Origin: Ampullaceana balthica
Lineage: Eukaryota > Mollusca > Gastropoda > Lymnaeidae
Direction: 5' to 3'
Length of the DNA: 64,000 bases
Assembly: GCA_944989445.1 (NCBI GenBank)
Contig: CALYLW010000331.1
Location: 202,379-266,378 of the forward strand
Part shown: positions 12,201 to 21,562 of the stretch, piece by piece
Layout of the letters: each line of letters begins with the position of its first letter
Numbering within the stretch: position 1 is the stretch's first letter
Translations under genes and position numbers: made by a program
Notes under the pieces: generated by a model
What the model was told of the DNA's origin: nothing
The model's database searches: none
The model's input: the letters and a program-made list of their open reading frames with translations, nothing else

Positions 12201-15200
12201 AAAACTGACAAGACTAACACCCTTAGTTAAATCATTAAACCTTGTAACACTAGAGGATAGAAGAATAAAGATCAAAGTAGTAATAATACACAAGGCAATT
12301 AATTCTAACTTGGAAATACACCAGAAAGATAAGCTAATAAAACCCTCAGATAGACATAGGGATAAAAACACTTTTCTTATTCCGTATGCAAGAACAAACA
12401 TACAAATTCTCATTCTTCCCGTCCGGAATTCAGACGTTTAATGGCCTGCCTGAGGAAACCAGGAAAACCAACACTCTATCAACATTTAAAACTCTAATGA
12501 AAAAATGCAAGAATAGACATAAGCCATGGATAAGCGAAGGACACAATGATCTTCTGTATACAAGGAGAGTCTGTAACAGATAAGAAGATAAGATAACAGT
12601 AGTTCATCCTCAAATGGTTTTTATGCACTTCAATTATTCAGGAAACATTGAAACTTTTTTTAAATTCAGCATTATATCTCACTAACTGCCAAATGCAAAT
12701 TTGTGATCAAGTTACTTTCTTTAGTTTTATAAGTTATTAACAGAGTAAAAATAAAGTTATGTGCAGTCAAATCAAATTATCATGAAATAATTTAAAGACC
12801 AAAAAAAATGTTTCCAGTATATGTTAAATGATTTGTGGGTTGCAGGAAAATGAACAAAACATTTATAATAAAGTTTTCAATTTTTGAAAATGAAAGAAAT
12901 ATTTATTTTTTTTCATTTAAAAAATCAATTTGTATTACAGGATAAATTAGGTGTACTTTTTTTTCTACTTGCTTTCACCAATTCATGCAGTTAAAAATAA
13001 TTTCCCATTCTATGTCAGAAAAAAAAATCCACTTTAAAAAATTAGAATGTGAATGCCATATTTCAGTGTTGATTTTGAACAATGAATAAAATATGAAAAA
13101 AACAGGAGGGACAAACTTTCTGGAATCCTTTAAGTTGGTAACATGGACATGTACTTATTTTTGAAAGAATATAAAAAGAATATTGTAGTTAAAAAATTAG
13201 CTAGTAATTTTTATGCTACAAATGGAATGGAAACTTATATATAAATTGTCAAGCAAGTATTAATAATCACCATATATTTATGGCATATAGTTACTTACGG
13301 GTGTAAGGCTCTGCTGAAAAAAGAAGTTTATAATTGTGTCCAATTTAAAATTAATTTTTTGTTCAAACATTAAAAATTATGTTGTTTTTTTATATTCAAA
13401 TTTTGGTCTTGATCAAGAGTTTAAAGAAAATAAAATGCTGGAAGGGCTATAGGAAAATGTATCCCGTTAAATTAAGTAGTTCTCAACATTTTAGTTTTGT
13501 GACTCTTTCAAAACATATGCTGAATTGTTTGGAGCCACAAATAGGATTATCCTAGAAATTACAAAAAGAGTAAGAGATAGACTTTCTTGATCACAAAAAA
13601 ATGATACTCAACAGTATTTCATCATATTTCTGATATTCTCAAGCAATCCGTAACATATTGTCAGGTGTCCCTCAAGAGGGCATAGACATAAAGTTTTAAC
13701 ATTTTAAAGGGATGGTGTTTTAATTTTGTTTATAATTTTATTGTAGGTAAATATGTTATTTAATTTAAAATTTTGGTGTCAAGAATTTTATTTAATGTGA
13801 GACATAAGTTTAAAAACTAAAAGTCTAGGATGCCTTTTTTTTTGTATCTATTTTGTTTTAATCTTAAATCTGCACTCTAGACATTAAATTTACAAAATAA
13901 AGGATATTTCTAGCAACCATTCCTTCTCAAGTGTCATTTTTAATTAAAACCATACCTGTAATAAAAAAATCATTACAGTAACTTTAGACAAGCATCACTA
14001 AGAAGCAGAAGGCAGTATTATTTAGTTATTGTTAATTTTTCATTGGCCTATTTTTTAAAGTAGCAAAGCTGTTGTTATAGTTCATACATGTTAATTTTAT
14101 TACATCCTTTAAAAAAAGGTTAACATAACTTCAAATATTTTAGAAAAATGTCTCCTAGAATGTCAGTATGTAAAATTATGGAACAATAACAACATGTATA
14201 ATTTAACTATATTTCTTTATATTAATAAGAATGTCAATTTTAAAATACAAGAACTGTTTTTCTTTTTTTTATTCCTGCCAAAATGATAAAAAAGAATGTG
14301 ATAACTTGAAAGTACATGGCACTCGTGTTTGGTCATTTATGACAATTAAAGGAGTGCTTCCAATTGTTTTTTATACAACTCATATATTGATATCAAATAC
14401 ATTTCTGTGATTTTCTGAGCTGATTATAGATGTAAGGACTTGATAAGCATATTCTTTTTTTTTCCTTGAATTTTGCTTTATGCATGTTAACATAATAATG
14501 ACTTAGCTTAGCTTTAATAAACGGAGGCTACATTTACACTCCAAATTAAAATAATTTATATTTTTTACACTTGCTTTTTTTATTTACATCATATATACCA
14601 AATATTTTATTTTTAAAGTTTTAAATGAATATTTTTAATAAATTTTTTCTGAAAGAGGGCTAAAAAGCTTTTTTTATGTTTATTCCATTAGAATTATGAA
14701 GTCTAAAAGACTAATACCATCAAATGGTATTTTTAATTATTGAGGGCAAAATACAGTACCAAAAATTAATAATCATAAATGTCAAGACAGTAAAATAAAA
14801 TTGTCAATTTAATATATATGTAGCTAATGGAATGTTAGATTTAGATTCATTAATTTACTTTTCTGTTACTGAAACTGTAGTTAATTCAAAACTTTTGGTT
14901 CCATTCTTATTCTTTCTATCACTTTGCCGTTTTCTCCTTCTTTTAGCCTGAAAATACCAAAGGATAAGGGTAATATTAATTTTCTTCGGCAAATCTTAAG
15001 CCATTTTACATTTAATGTTTTAGTAGAATTTATGAAAACAAAAATTTAACCAGTAAAAATTTTGAATATATAAAAGCAAAAAATAATACATGTACATTCA
15101 ATAAAAGATTTAACATTAATAAATAACTTCAAATCTTCTCTTTAATTAAATTAGGTTGTCTATGATAGCACGTTTTGTAATTACATGTATTTTCTTAATG

Positions 15201-17828
15201 TAGCAACCATCAAAGCCTCAATTAAACTTTTTTTACAAATAATTTATTTTTTTAAAACTTTATACCTCTACACTTTAAAATATCTCTAACTATTTAGAAC
15301 TCTAGATATATATGTTATACAAACAGGATATATGTGGGCATGACAAGACATCACAGAACAACAAACGTTTCGGCAAAAGGCCTTTCTCAACTTAAAAAAA
15401 TGACCAAAAAAATAAAATGAAATCTTAGCTGTAGTGTAATCCAAAGCCAAAAAGAGCAGTAGGAGGAAGAGAGTACTCTACTCCTCACATCCTAAATCGT
15501 GTAAGGATTCTATCCCCTTTTCACAACTTCATCGCCTCCATCGACAGTGACAATCTCATGAGGACTTTTGGGGAAAGGCACTGGAAATGGTGGTGTTTTT
15601 TAGCCAAAGGTCATACCCTGACGCCATACTACAATCTGTGCTTCCAGTTAAAAGCCTTTGAATCACGTATCAGCAACAACAGTGATAGGAGCAAACTTGT
15701 TCTCCCTTACCATCCCGACAACATCAGGGCAAAACAAAATTTTGTTGAAAAACGGCGCCATCCTCCTCGCAGACCCGGAGACTAACAACGGCTTCTCTAC
15801 ACCACCCCTGATTGAATTCACGAGGGGAAAAAAATCTGCGAGACCTACTTGTACAAAGCTGCCATTTGGGTACAAAATCATGTGGCCGTCTTAGTTGCAA
15901 GACGTGTCCCTCTGTTATCCAGATGGACCAGATTGTCTTCCCTAACGTGACATTCAAGATTAGTGATGGCTTTCTTTGCACTAGCTGCAATGTGGTCTGC
16001 ACCAATGTGTGTAAGCGCTGCTCCACCAAATACATTGATGAGACGGGAGGATCCTGTCATGTCGTATCTTTGAGCATTTACTATCGATTACACAAGATAA
16101 ACTGTGTAGTGCCTCCTGACATTTCAATGGATGCGACCATATTGGTTTTGATTACCTGTCTGTCGCCGCCATGGTCTCCTGCACAAACACACCCAGCAGA
16201 GTCAGTCTGGAGAATAGGCTTATCCAAGAATATGGGACCCTTGCACTACATGGGACGAATGTATTATTTTCACTGACATGATAATGATTCGCCACGCCCA
16301 CTCTCCTCTTAGATATACAACCTCTGTACATCTCTATTCCTCCTACTGCTCTTTTTGGCTTTGAATTACACCGCAGTTAAGTTTTCATTTAATTCTATTA
16401 GTTTTATTTGTTTTTGTCCATTTGTTCTTTGAGGAAGGTTTTTTGCCAAATCGTTTCTTGTTCAGTGACGTCTTGTCAGGTCAATACATACCCTGTTTGT
16501 ATAACATAATTTCTATTTATTTATAAGCCTGATTGCAGTCTCACCTATATTTAGAACTTTACTCAATATAACAACTTACTAACAACTAAGTTGTTCCCCT
16601 AACAAAGTTAACAATACCAATATAGAAACCTTGATGTTATTTTTGAGCATCAGTTAGAATATAAATTTCAGCCCTATAATGAAATTTTTACCTACCAACA
16701 TTGTGAAATCGATATGAGATATTTTAATTTGTGCTTTATCATGCTTCCATGTTGTAAATATTTCATTTTGACTTTTCTTTGGTAACCACAAACGATTTTC
16801 TGAAAGAGTTAAAAATCATCTTTGTATTTAAACAGATTGAGAGCAACATAAATTGTGATAATGGGACTGCAAATATATTTTTAATAACTGACATTATTTC
16901 TTTGTCATCAAAACATAAATACAGACAATTTTAAAATTTATTATTTCTGCCCCGTGTTGTTGTTGTTGTTTTTTTTGTGTTTAGTGCTTGAAGATGTAAG
17001 CCATGACTTTAAAAACATTGTGTTCAATATGGCACAATAATGATTAATAATAAAAAATACTTGGTCAATATGTTAATAGATTATTTAAATTTAAAACTCA
17101 AAAATAATTAAATTTGATTCTAAATTTATTAAATACTACAAAATTATTTAGGTGTGTAAACTAATTATATTTACCTGATTTCATGCCTTTTAATTGTTGA
17201 CAAACTGTATCTCTATTGGAGGAGCAATACAGCAGTGTCACCTCAGGTGGAACACACAGTCGACAAGGTTCACATTTACCATCTCTGTTTTTATAGTAAT
17301 GTTCTTTGCAGCTGACTATCAAAGTTCTTATAATGTCATCATAACCCTCTGAGATATTCAAAACAAATTTCTTCCATGACTGTTTGTCTTGAAAAAGTTT
17401 ATTAATTTCACCTGATGGTAAGGAGCTTCTATCTGTGACTTCTGAGGCATTTAACAATAAGAGCTATAAAAAAAAATTAATTCTTTAATTTACATTCAGT
17501 TTGTAAATAAGTAAATAAAAACAGCTGAAAATGATTAAATTAAAATTAAAATTAATTTTGCCCAAGACATTAACAAACTTGGTTTTTTAAATGATAATTT
17601 GGAACTAATTATTAACATTTACTTTGGATTAATCTCAAAGGCATACATATAAATAAACTTTGAAAAAAAAACATCTAAATAAATTATATAAATATATGAC
17701 AATTCATTTAAAGGACAAAAGTATATGCTGTGAAAAACCTTTATTATTTCTTTATTTTAAAACATGTGTAAACTTACAAAACTTAGTAATAAAAGACAGT
17801 GTGATGTCAGACAGCTGGTTTTTGACAT
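148..17828 (-). CDS. TNFR-like receptor with cytoplasmic ZU5 domain (13 exons, 3' partial)
   Basis: Predicted single-pass cell-surface receptor, 647 codons in the window, continuing past the left edge. Residues 1-25 or so are a hydrophobic signal peptide (start MSKTSCLTSHCLLLLSF). Residues 69-105 carry six cysteines spaced C-x11-C-x2-C-x2-C-x9-C-x7-C, the TNFR cysteine-rich pattern. Residues 151-155 (RRRKR) form a furin-like basic site in the stalk. Residues 200-223 are a transmembrane helix followed by RRRK. Residues about 224-545 are polar, Ser-rich and unrecognised. Residues about 546-647 match a ZU5 domain of the UNC5 type (ALHVPSNAIPRGEF, then SLITPLVEYHAEPSSSFHRP). Exons: 17828-17778, 17463-17175, 16799-16696, 14947-14859, 13313-13299, 11395-11358, 10494-10332, 7984-7809, 6209-5933, 5116-4892, 4699-4494, 1884-1715, 285-148. 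All junctions are GT/AG and phases match. The ATG lies five bases after a likely 3' splice site, so a 5' non-coding exon is expected upstream. UNC5-like and some other ZU5 proteins end in a death domain; whether this one does cannot be seen. Confidence 0.83.
1187..1533. mobile_element. 347-bp MITE with CAAAACGGCC termini
   Basis: The left end carries several copies of a CAAAACGGCC-like motif; the right end carries it inverted (GGGGCCGTTTTGTCGG). An 11-bp direct repeat, GGAAAGTTGAG, flanks it at 1176-1186 and 1534-1544. The open frames inside are incidental. Superfamily not assigned. Confidence 0.6.
1625..1714 (-). pseudogene. in-frame partial copy of ZU5 exon 13
   Basis: Directly after the exon 12 donor, 1632-1709 is clearly similar to 178-246, the core of exon 13. 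If the donor is not used, reading continues in the same frame into VEYHAEQSAHFYRYLCIQMP and ends at TAA 1625-1627. The copy lacks the first ten or so residues of the real exon and its own acceptor. It is either a relic of tandem duplication or an alternative 3' end giving a shorter protein. Confidence 0.6.
1715..1884 (-). CDS. TNFR/ZU5 receptor exon 12 (ZU5, first half)
   Basis: Encodes residues 545-601. GGSFGSNGGTM, then ALHVPSNAIPRGEFVDIFGA, is the conserved first half of ZU5 (G-x-L/T at the start, then V-P-x-x-A-I-P-x-G). Confidence 0.85.
2892..4456. mobile_element. hAT-like non-autonomous element, 1565 bp
   Basis: Starts CAGGGGTGTCCAAAG and ends TTTGGACACCCCTG, giving a terminal inverted repeat of the hAT type. 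Flanked by AACTATGA (2884-2891) and AACTATAA (4457-4464), a target duplication with one mismatch. It lies in intron 11 of the receptor gene, has no coding capacity, and encloses the fold-back at 3572-4400. Confidence 0.8.
3572..4400. repeat. long imperfect fold-back (inverted repeat)
   Basis: The left arm (about 3572-4017) and right arm (about 4087-4400) are inverted copies of each other, diverged and with gaps. Matching landmarks are CCCGTAAAAACAAAG / CTTTCTTTTTACGGG at the outside and GGGAAGTGGGTCATTTTT / AAAAATGACCCACTTCCC at the inside. The right arm is shorter. A single-arm relative is at 26225-26721. Confidence 0.75.
4494..4699 (-). CDS. TNFR/ZU5 receptor exon 11 (cytoplasmic)
   Basis: Encodes residues 476-544, linking the low-complexity tail to the ZU5 domain. 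Its donor lies about 30 bases from the right end of the hAT-like element at 2892-4456. Confidence 0.75.
4892..5116 (-). CDS. TNFR/ZU5 receptor exon 10 (cytoplasmic)
   Basis: Encodes residues 401-475, basic and polar. The acceptor at CTAAAG is the one that keeps the frame with exon 9; the next AG downstream would create a stop. Confidence 0.7.
5933..6209 (-). CDS. TNFR/ZU5 receptor exon 9 (cytoplasmic)
   Basis: Encodes residues 309-400, rich in Ser, Arg and Asp, predicted disordered. No domain recognised. Confidence 0.75.
6876..7509. mobile_element. hAT-like non-autonomous element, about 630 bp
   Basis: Starts CAAGGGTGTCCAAACT and ends with a GGACACCACTG terminus, related to the element at 2892-4456 (shared GGCCTGC-rich subterminal sequence). 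No convincing 8-bp duplication, so it is probably older. In intron 8 of the receptor gene. Confidence 0.55.
7809..7984 (-). CDS. TNFR/ZU5 receptor exon 8 (cytoplasmic)
   Basis: Encodes residues 250-308, acidic and polar with several tyrosines (DYYHDSGDMYELKTL). No domain recognised. The piggyBac insertion lies in the intron before it. Confidence 0.75.
8046..8094 (-). mobile_element. LINE 3'-end fragment
   Basis: Reverse complement matches the last 50 bases of the LINE copies at 9511-9921 and 12191-12596 (TCTTCTGTATAGAAGGAG, then CAGATAAGATA). 5'-truncated, no coding. Confidence 0.6.
8195..9240 (+). pseudogene. piggyBac transposase remnant (PGBD type)
   Basis: DDE transposase relic read in pieces. 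MDKFAKLRPLVTKQNKRF lies near 8262. DESMVPYFGCHGCKQ near 8357 includes the first catalytic Asp. FGFKFWCGATRL, then TYQGKNPNTKFDYYGVSGS, follow. VSDNF near 8590 holds the second Asp of the family. The open stretch 8640-9003 includes MGDVDRADENIDKYRASIRLKKW, the conserved C-terminal block. Stops and frameshifts separate the pieces, so it cannot encode an active enzyme. Confidence 0.85.
9143..9510. repeat. perfect 80-bp inverted repeat
   Basis: 9143-9222 and 9431-9510 are exact reverse complements over 80 bases, separated by 208 bases. The left arm is the end of the piggyBac transposase region. The right arm abuts the LINE fragment. Confidence 0.9.
9511..9921 (+). mobile_element. 5'-truncated LINE, C-terminal reverse transcriptase end
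   Basis: Open to 9839. Encodes the end of a LINE ORF2: TPLVKSLNLETLEDRR, then IPYARTNTYKFSFFPSGIRAWNGLP, a block typical of the C-terminus of CR1/jockey-like elements. A stop is followed by a short 3' region and an ATAAGATAAGAT tail. Inserted inside the piggyBac. Confidence 0.75.
10332..10494 (-). CDS. TNFR/ZU5 receptor exon 7 (transmembrane helix)
   Basis: Encodes residues 196-250: a hydrophobic span from WVYITIGVGLVAMLV through ATMLY, then the stop-transfer RRRK and the start of the cytoplasmic tail. Confidence 0.85.
11358..11395 (-). CDS. TNFR/ZU5 receptor exon 6 (Ser/Thr stalk)
   Basis: Encodes residues 183-196, AVESPETSSNSTG, a Ser/Thr-rich juxtamembrane stalk with one NST sequon. Flanked by a pyrimidine-rich acceptor and a GTAATT donor; phases match on both sides. 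Confidence 0.65.
12191..12596 (+). mobile_element. 5'-truncated LINE, second copy
   Basis: Same LINE family as 9511-9921: TPLVKSLNLVTLEDRR-like, then YKFSFFPSGIQTFNGLPEE, ending in the same 3' region and GATAAGATAA tail. A frameshift near 12400 breaks the reading frame. In intron 5/6 of the receptor gene. Confidence 0.7.
13299..13313 (-). CDS. TNFR/ZU5 receptor exon 5 (15-nt microexon)
   Basis: Fifteen bases between a strong polypyrimidine tract ending CAG and a GTAAGT donor. It adds five residues (about NRALHP) and is phase-neutral, so exon 4 also joins exon 6 in frame without it. Confidence 0.5.
14859..14947 (-). CDS. TNFR/ZU5 receptor exon 4 (basic stalk, furin-like site)
   Basis: Encodes residues 149-177, beginning AKRRRKRQSDRKNKNG. 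RRKR followed by Q fits the R-x-K/R-R furin consensus and would lie outside the cell. Confidence 0.7.
15303..16527 (+). mobile_element. Penelope-like element with inverted terminal copies
   Basis: 15303-15405 and 16433-16527 are inverted copies with clear divergence (TATGTTATACAAACAGG / CCTGTTTGTATAACATA; AACGTTTCGGCAAAAGG typical of Penelope LTRs). A second inverted pair, AGCCAAAAAGAGCAGTAGGAGG and its reverse, lies inside at about 15447 and 16341. The middle holds coding relics. In intron 3 of the receptor gene. Confidence 0.75.
15484..16276 (+). pseudogene. Penelope-like RT C-terminus plus GIY-YIG endonuclease relic
   Basis: In broken frames: VLPYHPDNIRAKQ near 15700, KNLRDLLVQSCHLGTKSCG near 15824, then CKTCPSVIQMDQI and LCTSCNVVCTNVCKRCSTKY ending IDETGG, which is the Cys-rich linker and GIY-YIG start of Penelope-like proteins. 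Frameshifts near 15800 and loss of the rest make it inactive. Confidence 0.7.
16696..16799 (-). CDS. TNFR/ZU5 receptor exon 3 (stalk)
   Basis: Encodes residues 114-148, polar, no recognised domain. Two donors are possible (after 16696 or 16692); only the first keeps the next exon open. Confidence 0.65.
17175..17463 (-). CDS. TNFR/ZU5 receptor exon 2 (cysteine-rich repeat)
   Basis: Encodes residues 18-113: the end of the signal peptide (LLLLNASEV), two N-glycosylation sequons (NAS, NIS) and the six-cysteine TNFR-type repeat with cysteines at 69, 81, 84, 87, 97 and 105. Confidence 0.85.
17778..17828 (-). CDS. TNFR/ZU5 receptor exon 1 (start codon, signal peptide)
   Basis: Encodes residues 1-17, the start of a leucine-rich signal peptide. 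The donor is GTAAGT. An AG acceptor preceded by a pyrimidine tract lies at 17834-17835, five bases upstream of the ATG, so this is probably not the first transcribed exon. Confidence 0.75.
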
Positions 17829-17835
17829 ATTAGCT

Positions 17836-19960
17836 GTAAAAGAAATAGAATGATTTTTTTATAAATTGTCCAAAAAATGGAGTAAATTTGGTACATATAA
17901 AACTTTACCGATTCTTTGGACAAGAATCAACAAACACCAAGCATTAATTTCAACCTTTTCAGTTCAAATGCACTTTATAACGTTTTAGATGTTTTGTTAC
18001 ATTTAAATGATGTATGTTGTATTCTGTACAGGTTATCAAGGAAATTATACAAGTATTTTTTTTTGCACACAACAGTGATGACTCAAGATGGAAGTCTTAG
18101 ATGGTGGCATTGCAAAATATTGAAAGAAAGCTGAAATCCTAGGAGTGTTTTATTTTTGTTATAATAAATAATTAATTTGGTTTATCATGGCAAATTACAG
18201 CAACAGTATCAGTATACAAGTGCCACAGCCATACATTTTAACATTTAAATTTAAAACCTAAATGACATTTAAGATTTTATGTCATTAAAAAATTTTTTTA
18301 ATAGCTAATGTATTGATTCAATTAATTATGCCACTTTTGATTAAATGTAATTTGTTTTGTTTTTTTAATTATTGGTTATACAAAAAAGTGTGTTCTGCTG
18401 CTTAACTTATGTAATATCTCTTTTTCCATTGGCCATACTCAATGTCTTCTTTCACTGACAGGTACTAAGTACTAAGTCTGTGATCCACTGATTATCTTGA
18501 GTTCAGATAATATAGGTGATAGACTTGATAGACTATTTGATAGGGGATTCACCAATTTTGATGGTAGACTGAATAATAATGAAATTAAGCAATAACTAGA
18601 AACAACATGCACAGAGAATGTGATCAAAATGAAGTGTGCTTGATGTACTGATGTAATTAAATGAGAGAAGCCTACTAATAGTAGATCCATTAGTACAGGA
18701 GGAGAAACTGCAAGAAAACATGTCAATACATCATACATGTACTTTAAAAATAAGTAAAAGTTATAAGAGAACTATAGGGGGCCTAATTATAATAGACCTT
18801 TTTAAAATTTTAGCATAAACAATAAATTATGACCCACACTTAAAACTTTTTTTAATAGTGTAGGTTGATGGTAATATTAATTACGTTGGATAAAATACTA
18901 CTAAGGCAAGGGACTAGTCTGACTAGTCATGTAATTATGACTGAAAGCTTAACAAATGAGCAGACAATTTGTCCACACCACACAACAAGGCCTAAGCCTT
19001 TTTGATTCTGACTTTCTGAATTTTACTGGGATTATTATTTGTAAATTAATTAATGCCTAAAATCAAAATGCATTTCACACTCACTGAACTGACTGAATAT
19101 TATATTATTATTATTTTCAGTGTCATCAGACTTTAATTACTCTTATTCTTATCACCATAATTAAATGTTCTAGTACTACTCACTGTTACTGTTTATTGTT
19201 ACGTCATGTGGGTACTATTTATTATCTCTAAAAATCTCTTGTTAATTATTAGGGTATCAATATTCGCTCTCAATTGAAGTCTAGGAAATCTTGACTTACA
19301 TATTTCAAATTAAGTTATTATAATTGTCTAAAAAGCCCAATTCTTGACTGAACTTGACAATTAACATTATTAACTATTATAATAAATATTCCTAGACTAT
19401 ACTATACAGACTATACTATACTATAGACTATAGACTATTGACTTTTTTTCATTTTGAATGGTAAAATAATTTATAAATATAATCATCACATTCACATACC
19501 TCTCATATTTTATTTGTATTACTTTAACATGTCAGCGCGTCTGTTTATAGTATATATCTAGTAGATAGAATATGATAGCCTAGTTCCGACATCATCATGA
19601 ATCATGATGGTACCCCGTGTACGCATACGGTAGCTGTTTTGCAGGTGTTTTTGTGTACTACGTCAGAGGGGAATTCCCTGTTACTTGTCTCGACCTTGTT
19701 ATTAATTTTCTCATGATGGTAGTCGTTTTGACAAAAAGCATTGAATTCGGAATATTAATTTACAAGTACAAGGTGATAGGATGCAGCCGTTTCACCAAAG
19801 TCCATGCCATGAAGTTCATAATAGTCTAAGGAAAAGAAATGTAATTATTTATTTTTTAAAGGAAAGAAACAACAAGACAAAACCAAATTTTGTGGAAGCT
19901 TATTAACATTGAATTTAAATTAAGTTACTTTGTTATTTTTATTTATCAATACTGCTTTTT
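17836..19960. other. intergenic stretch upstream of the receptor gene
   Basis: No gene recognised. Contains simple TATAGACTATAC runs near 19395-19440 and a short less AT-rich patch at 19560-19700 that could be a promoter or 5' exon of the receptor gene, though nothing in it proves this. Confidence 0.4.
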
Positions 19961-20159
19961 ACAGCGGCGTAGCCAGGGACGGATGGGGGGACACTTTGTT
20001 ATGGCCGCAAAGTCCTAGTCATTAGTCATTAATTAGCTTGAACTTATGAAACAAAGGTTGTTGTTTTTTGTTGTTGTTTTTTTTTAAAGTAAGTGAAACT
20101 TCTTATTAAAATAAAATAAAATATAAGGAAGAAATTAAAGAAAAGAAGGAACCTTCTTA

Positions 20160-21252
20160 CAGTGGCGTAACTAGGCAGGGGAGGGGGGTCCGCCCCAGGC
20201 GGCACACATTTAGAGGGCGGCATTTGTGGGCATTTGAAAATTAAAGCCATTTCCAACAGCCAAATTTTTCTTAATTTCGAGTCTTAATTAACGGATTTGC
20301 GTAACATGTGTTTGTTACATAATGGTTGTGTGAGCAGGGCCGGATTTCTGCCTAGGCCTACAAGGCCCTGGCCTAGGGCCCCAGCCTGCTTAGGGGCCCG
20401 TGTGGTGGAATCTTTACATAAGCTCGAAAGCCTGGCTTGCATTATCAAAAAGCTTCAAGGTGGTTGGAGGGCCCAAAATGCGAAGTGCCTAGGGGCCCTG
20501 GGTCTCTTAAGTCCGGGCCTGTGTGTGTGTGCAGTTTTCTTATAAAAAGCGTCATCTGTGACGAATACCGCTTAATTTTCCAAACAAATCGATGCCTTTT
20601 TTAGTGATTTTAAATTTTTGAACGGTCTGTACATTGGAATATGTTTTGTCTCATTAGGGCTGCGACCTCAATAACTTTCTTGTGGCCTTTAAAAAAGTAT
20701 CTTATATTTTTATAAATGTATATTTATAGGTATATCATCTTATGCGGCCTCTTTTATTACTGCTTACATAAATAGGACATGCAATGGTAAAAATGTTCCC
20801 CACCTTTACTTCGTTTCAATTACAATTATTTATTCATGTTTATTAATTTATTTTTAAAAAAACACCATATGATTGACTTAAGGGGCCATCCATGACTGAT
20901 TTTTCACCCCCTCCACCCTCGTCACACGTCGTCACAAAACTTATACCCCTTCTTCAATATGACGTCACAAAGCTTCCTCATAAAAGCCGTATTTTTATTT
21001 GAAAATGAGCATGTTTCAAATCATTTTTTTTTGGTCATTTAAATATGTTTTTAGTGTAAGGCTGCACTCTAATATCGTAACACGCGTGAAGCCATGTAAA
21101 ACGTCATTAAATAAAGTGTCGGTAATCATATATTTAAGTGGAACTTTTATTTAATCCCATCCCCCCCCCCAGGTGCTTGACGTCATTTATGCCCTAAAAG
21201 GGTGGCCAACTTGAGACCGCCCCGGGCGGAAAAAGTTCTAGCTACGCCACTG
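20160..21252. mobile_element. hAT non-autonomous element, 1093 bp
   Basis: Ends CAGTGGCGTAACTAG and CTAGCTACGCCACTG with a perfect 8-bp duplication CCTTCTTA at 20152-20159 and 21253-21260. No coding. Includes a MITE at 20335-20521 and, from about 20879 to 21205, a degraded sequence like the GGGGCCGTCCATAAA MITE at 48642-49092. Confidence 0.9.
20335..20521. mobile_element. 187-bp hAT-type MITE nested in a larger hAT
   Basis: Ends CAGGGCCGGATTT and AAGTCCGGGCCTG, flanked by TGTGTGAG and TGTGTGTG (7 of 8 match). GC-rich. Inserted after the surrounding element. Confidence 0.75.
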
Positions 21253-21562
21253 CCTTCTTATCCGTATTGGGTGTAAATTATTATTCTCGTACTAATTCTA
21301 CTGACTGAACTGAAAAAAAAACAAGAGGCTGAAATAGTAAGAGAACGTAACCAGTGGCGTCACTAGGGGTGCGGAATGCACCGGGTGACACCATCACAAG
21401 GGGCCAGGGCCGGCTTTAGGCGTAGGCAAACTAGGCGGCCGCCTAGGGCCTCCGATTAGTGGGGGCCTCGCCCAGTGGCGGATTGAGCTATAGGGCAGGG
21501 GGGCGGCTTGCCCCCCCCGCGCCCCTGTTGGGTCTAAAACGGCGCCCCCTAAAGACACCCTC

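Noticed and set aside
13950..13980. Possible extra receptor exon at TTACAG/GTATGG
   Set aside because: Acceptor and donor are adjacent, leaving no exon; exon 4 and the microexon already join in phase.
15663..16060. Minus-strand frames over 15663-16060
   Set aside because: Shadows of the Penelope-like coding relic on the plus strand.
17161..17457. Receptor start at the Met of MLNASEV
   Set aside because: The exon begins upstream at 17463 with an in-frame acceptor, and exon 1 supplies a proper signal peptide and ATG.
19971..20010. CAGCGGCGTAGCCAGGG hAT-type end
   Set aside because: No partner end or duplication found; probably a solo relic.
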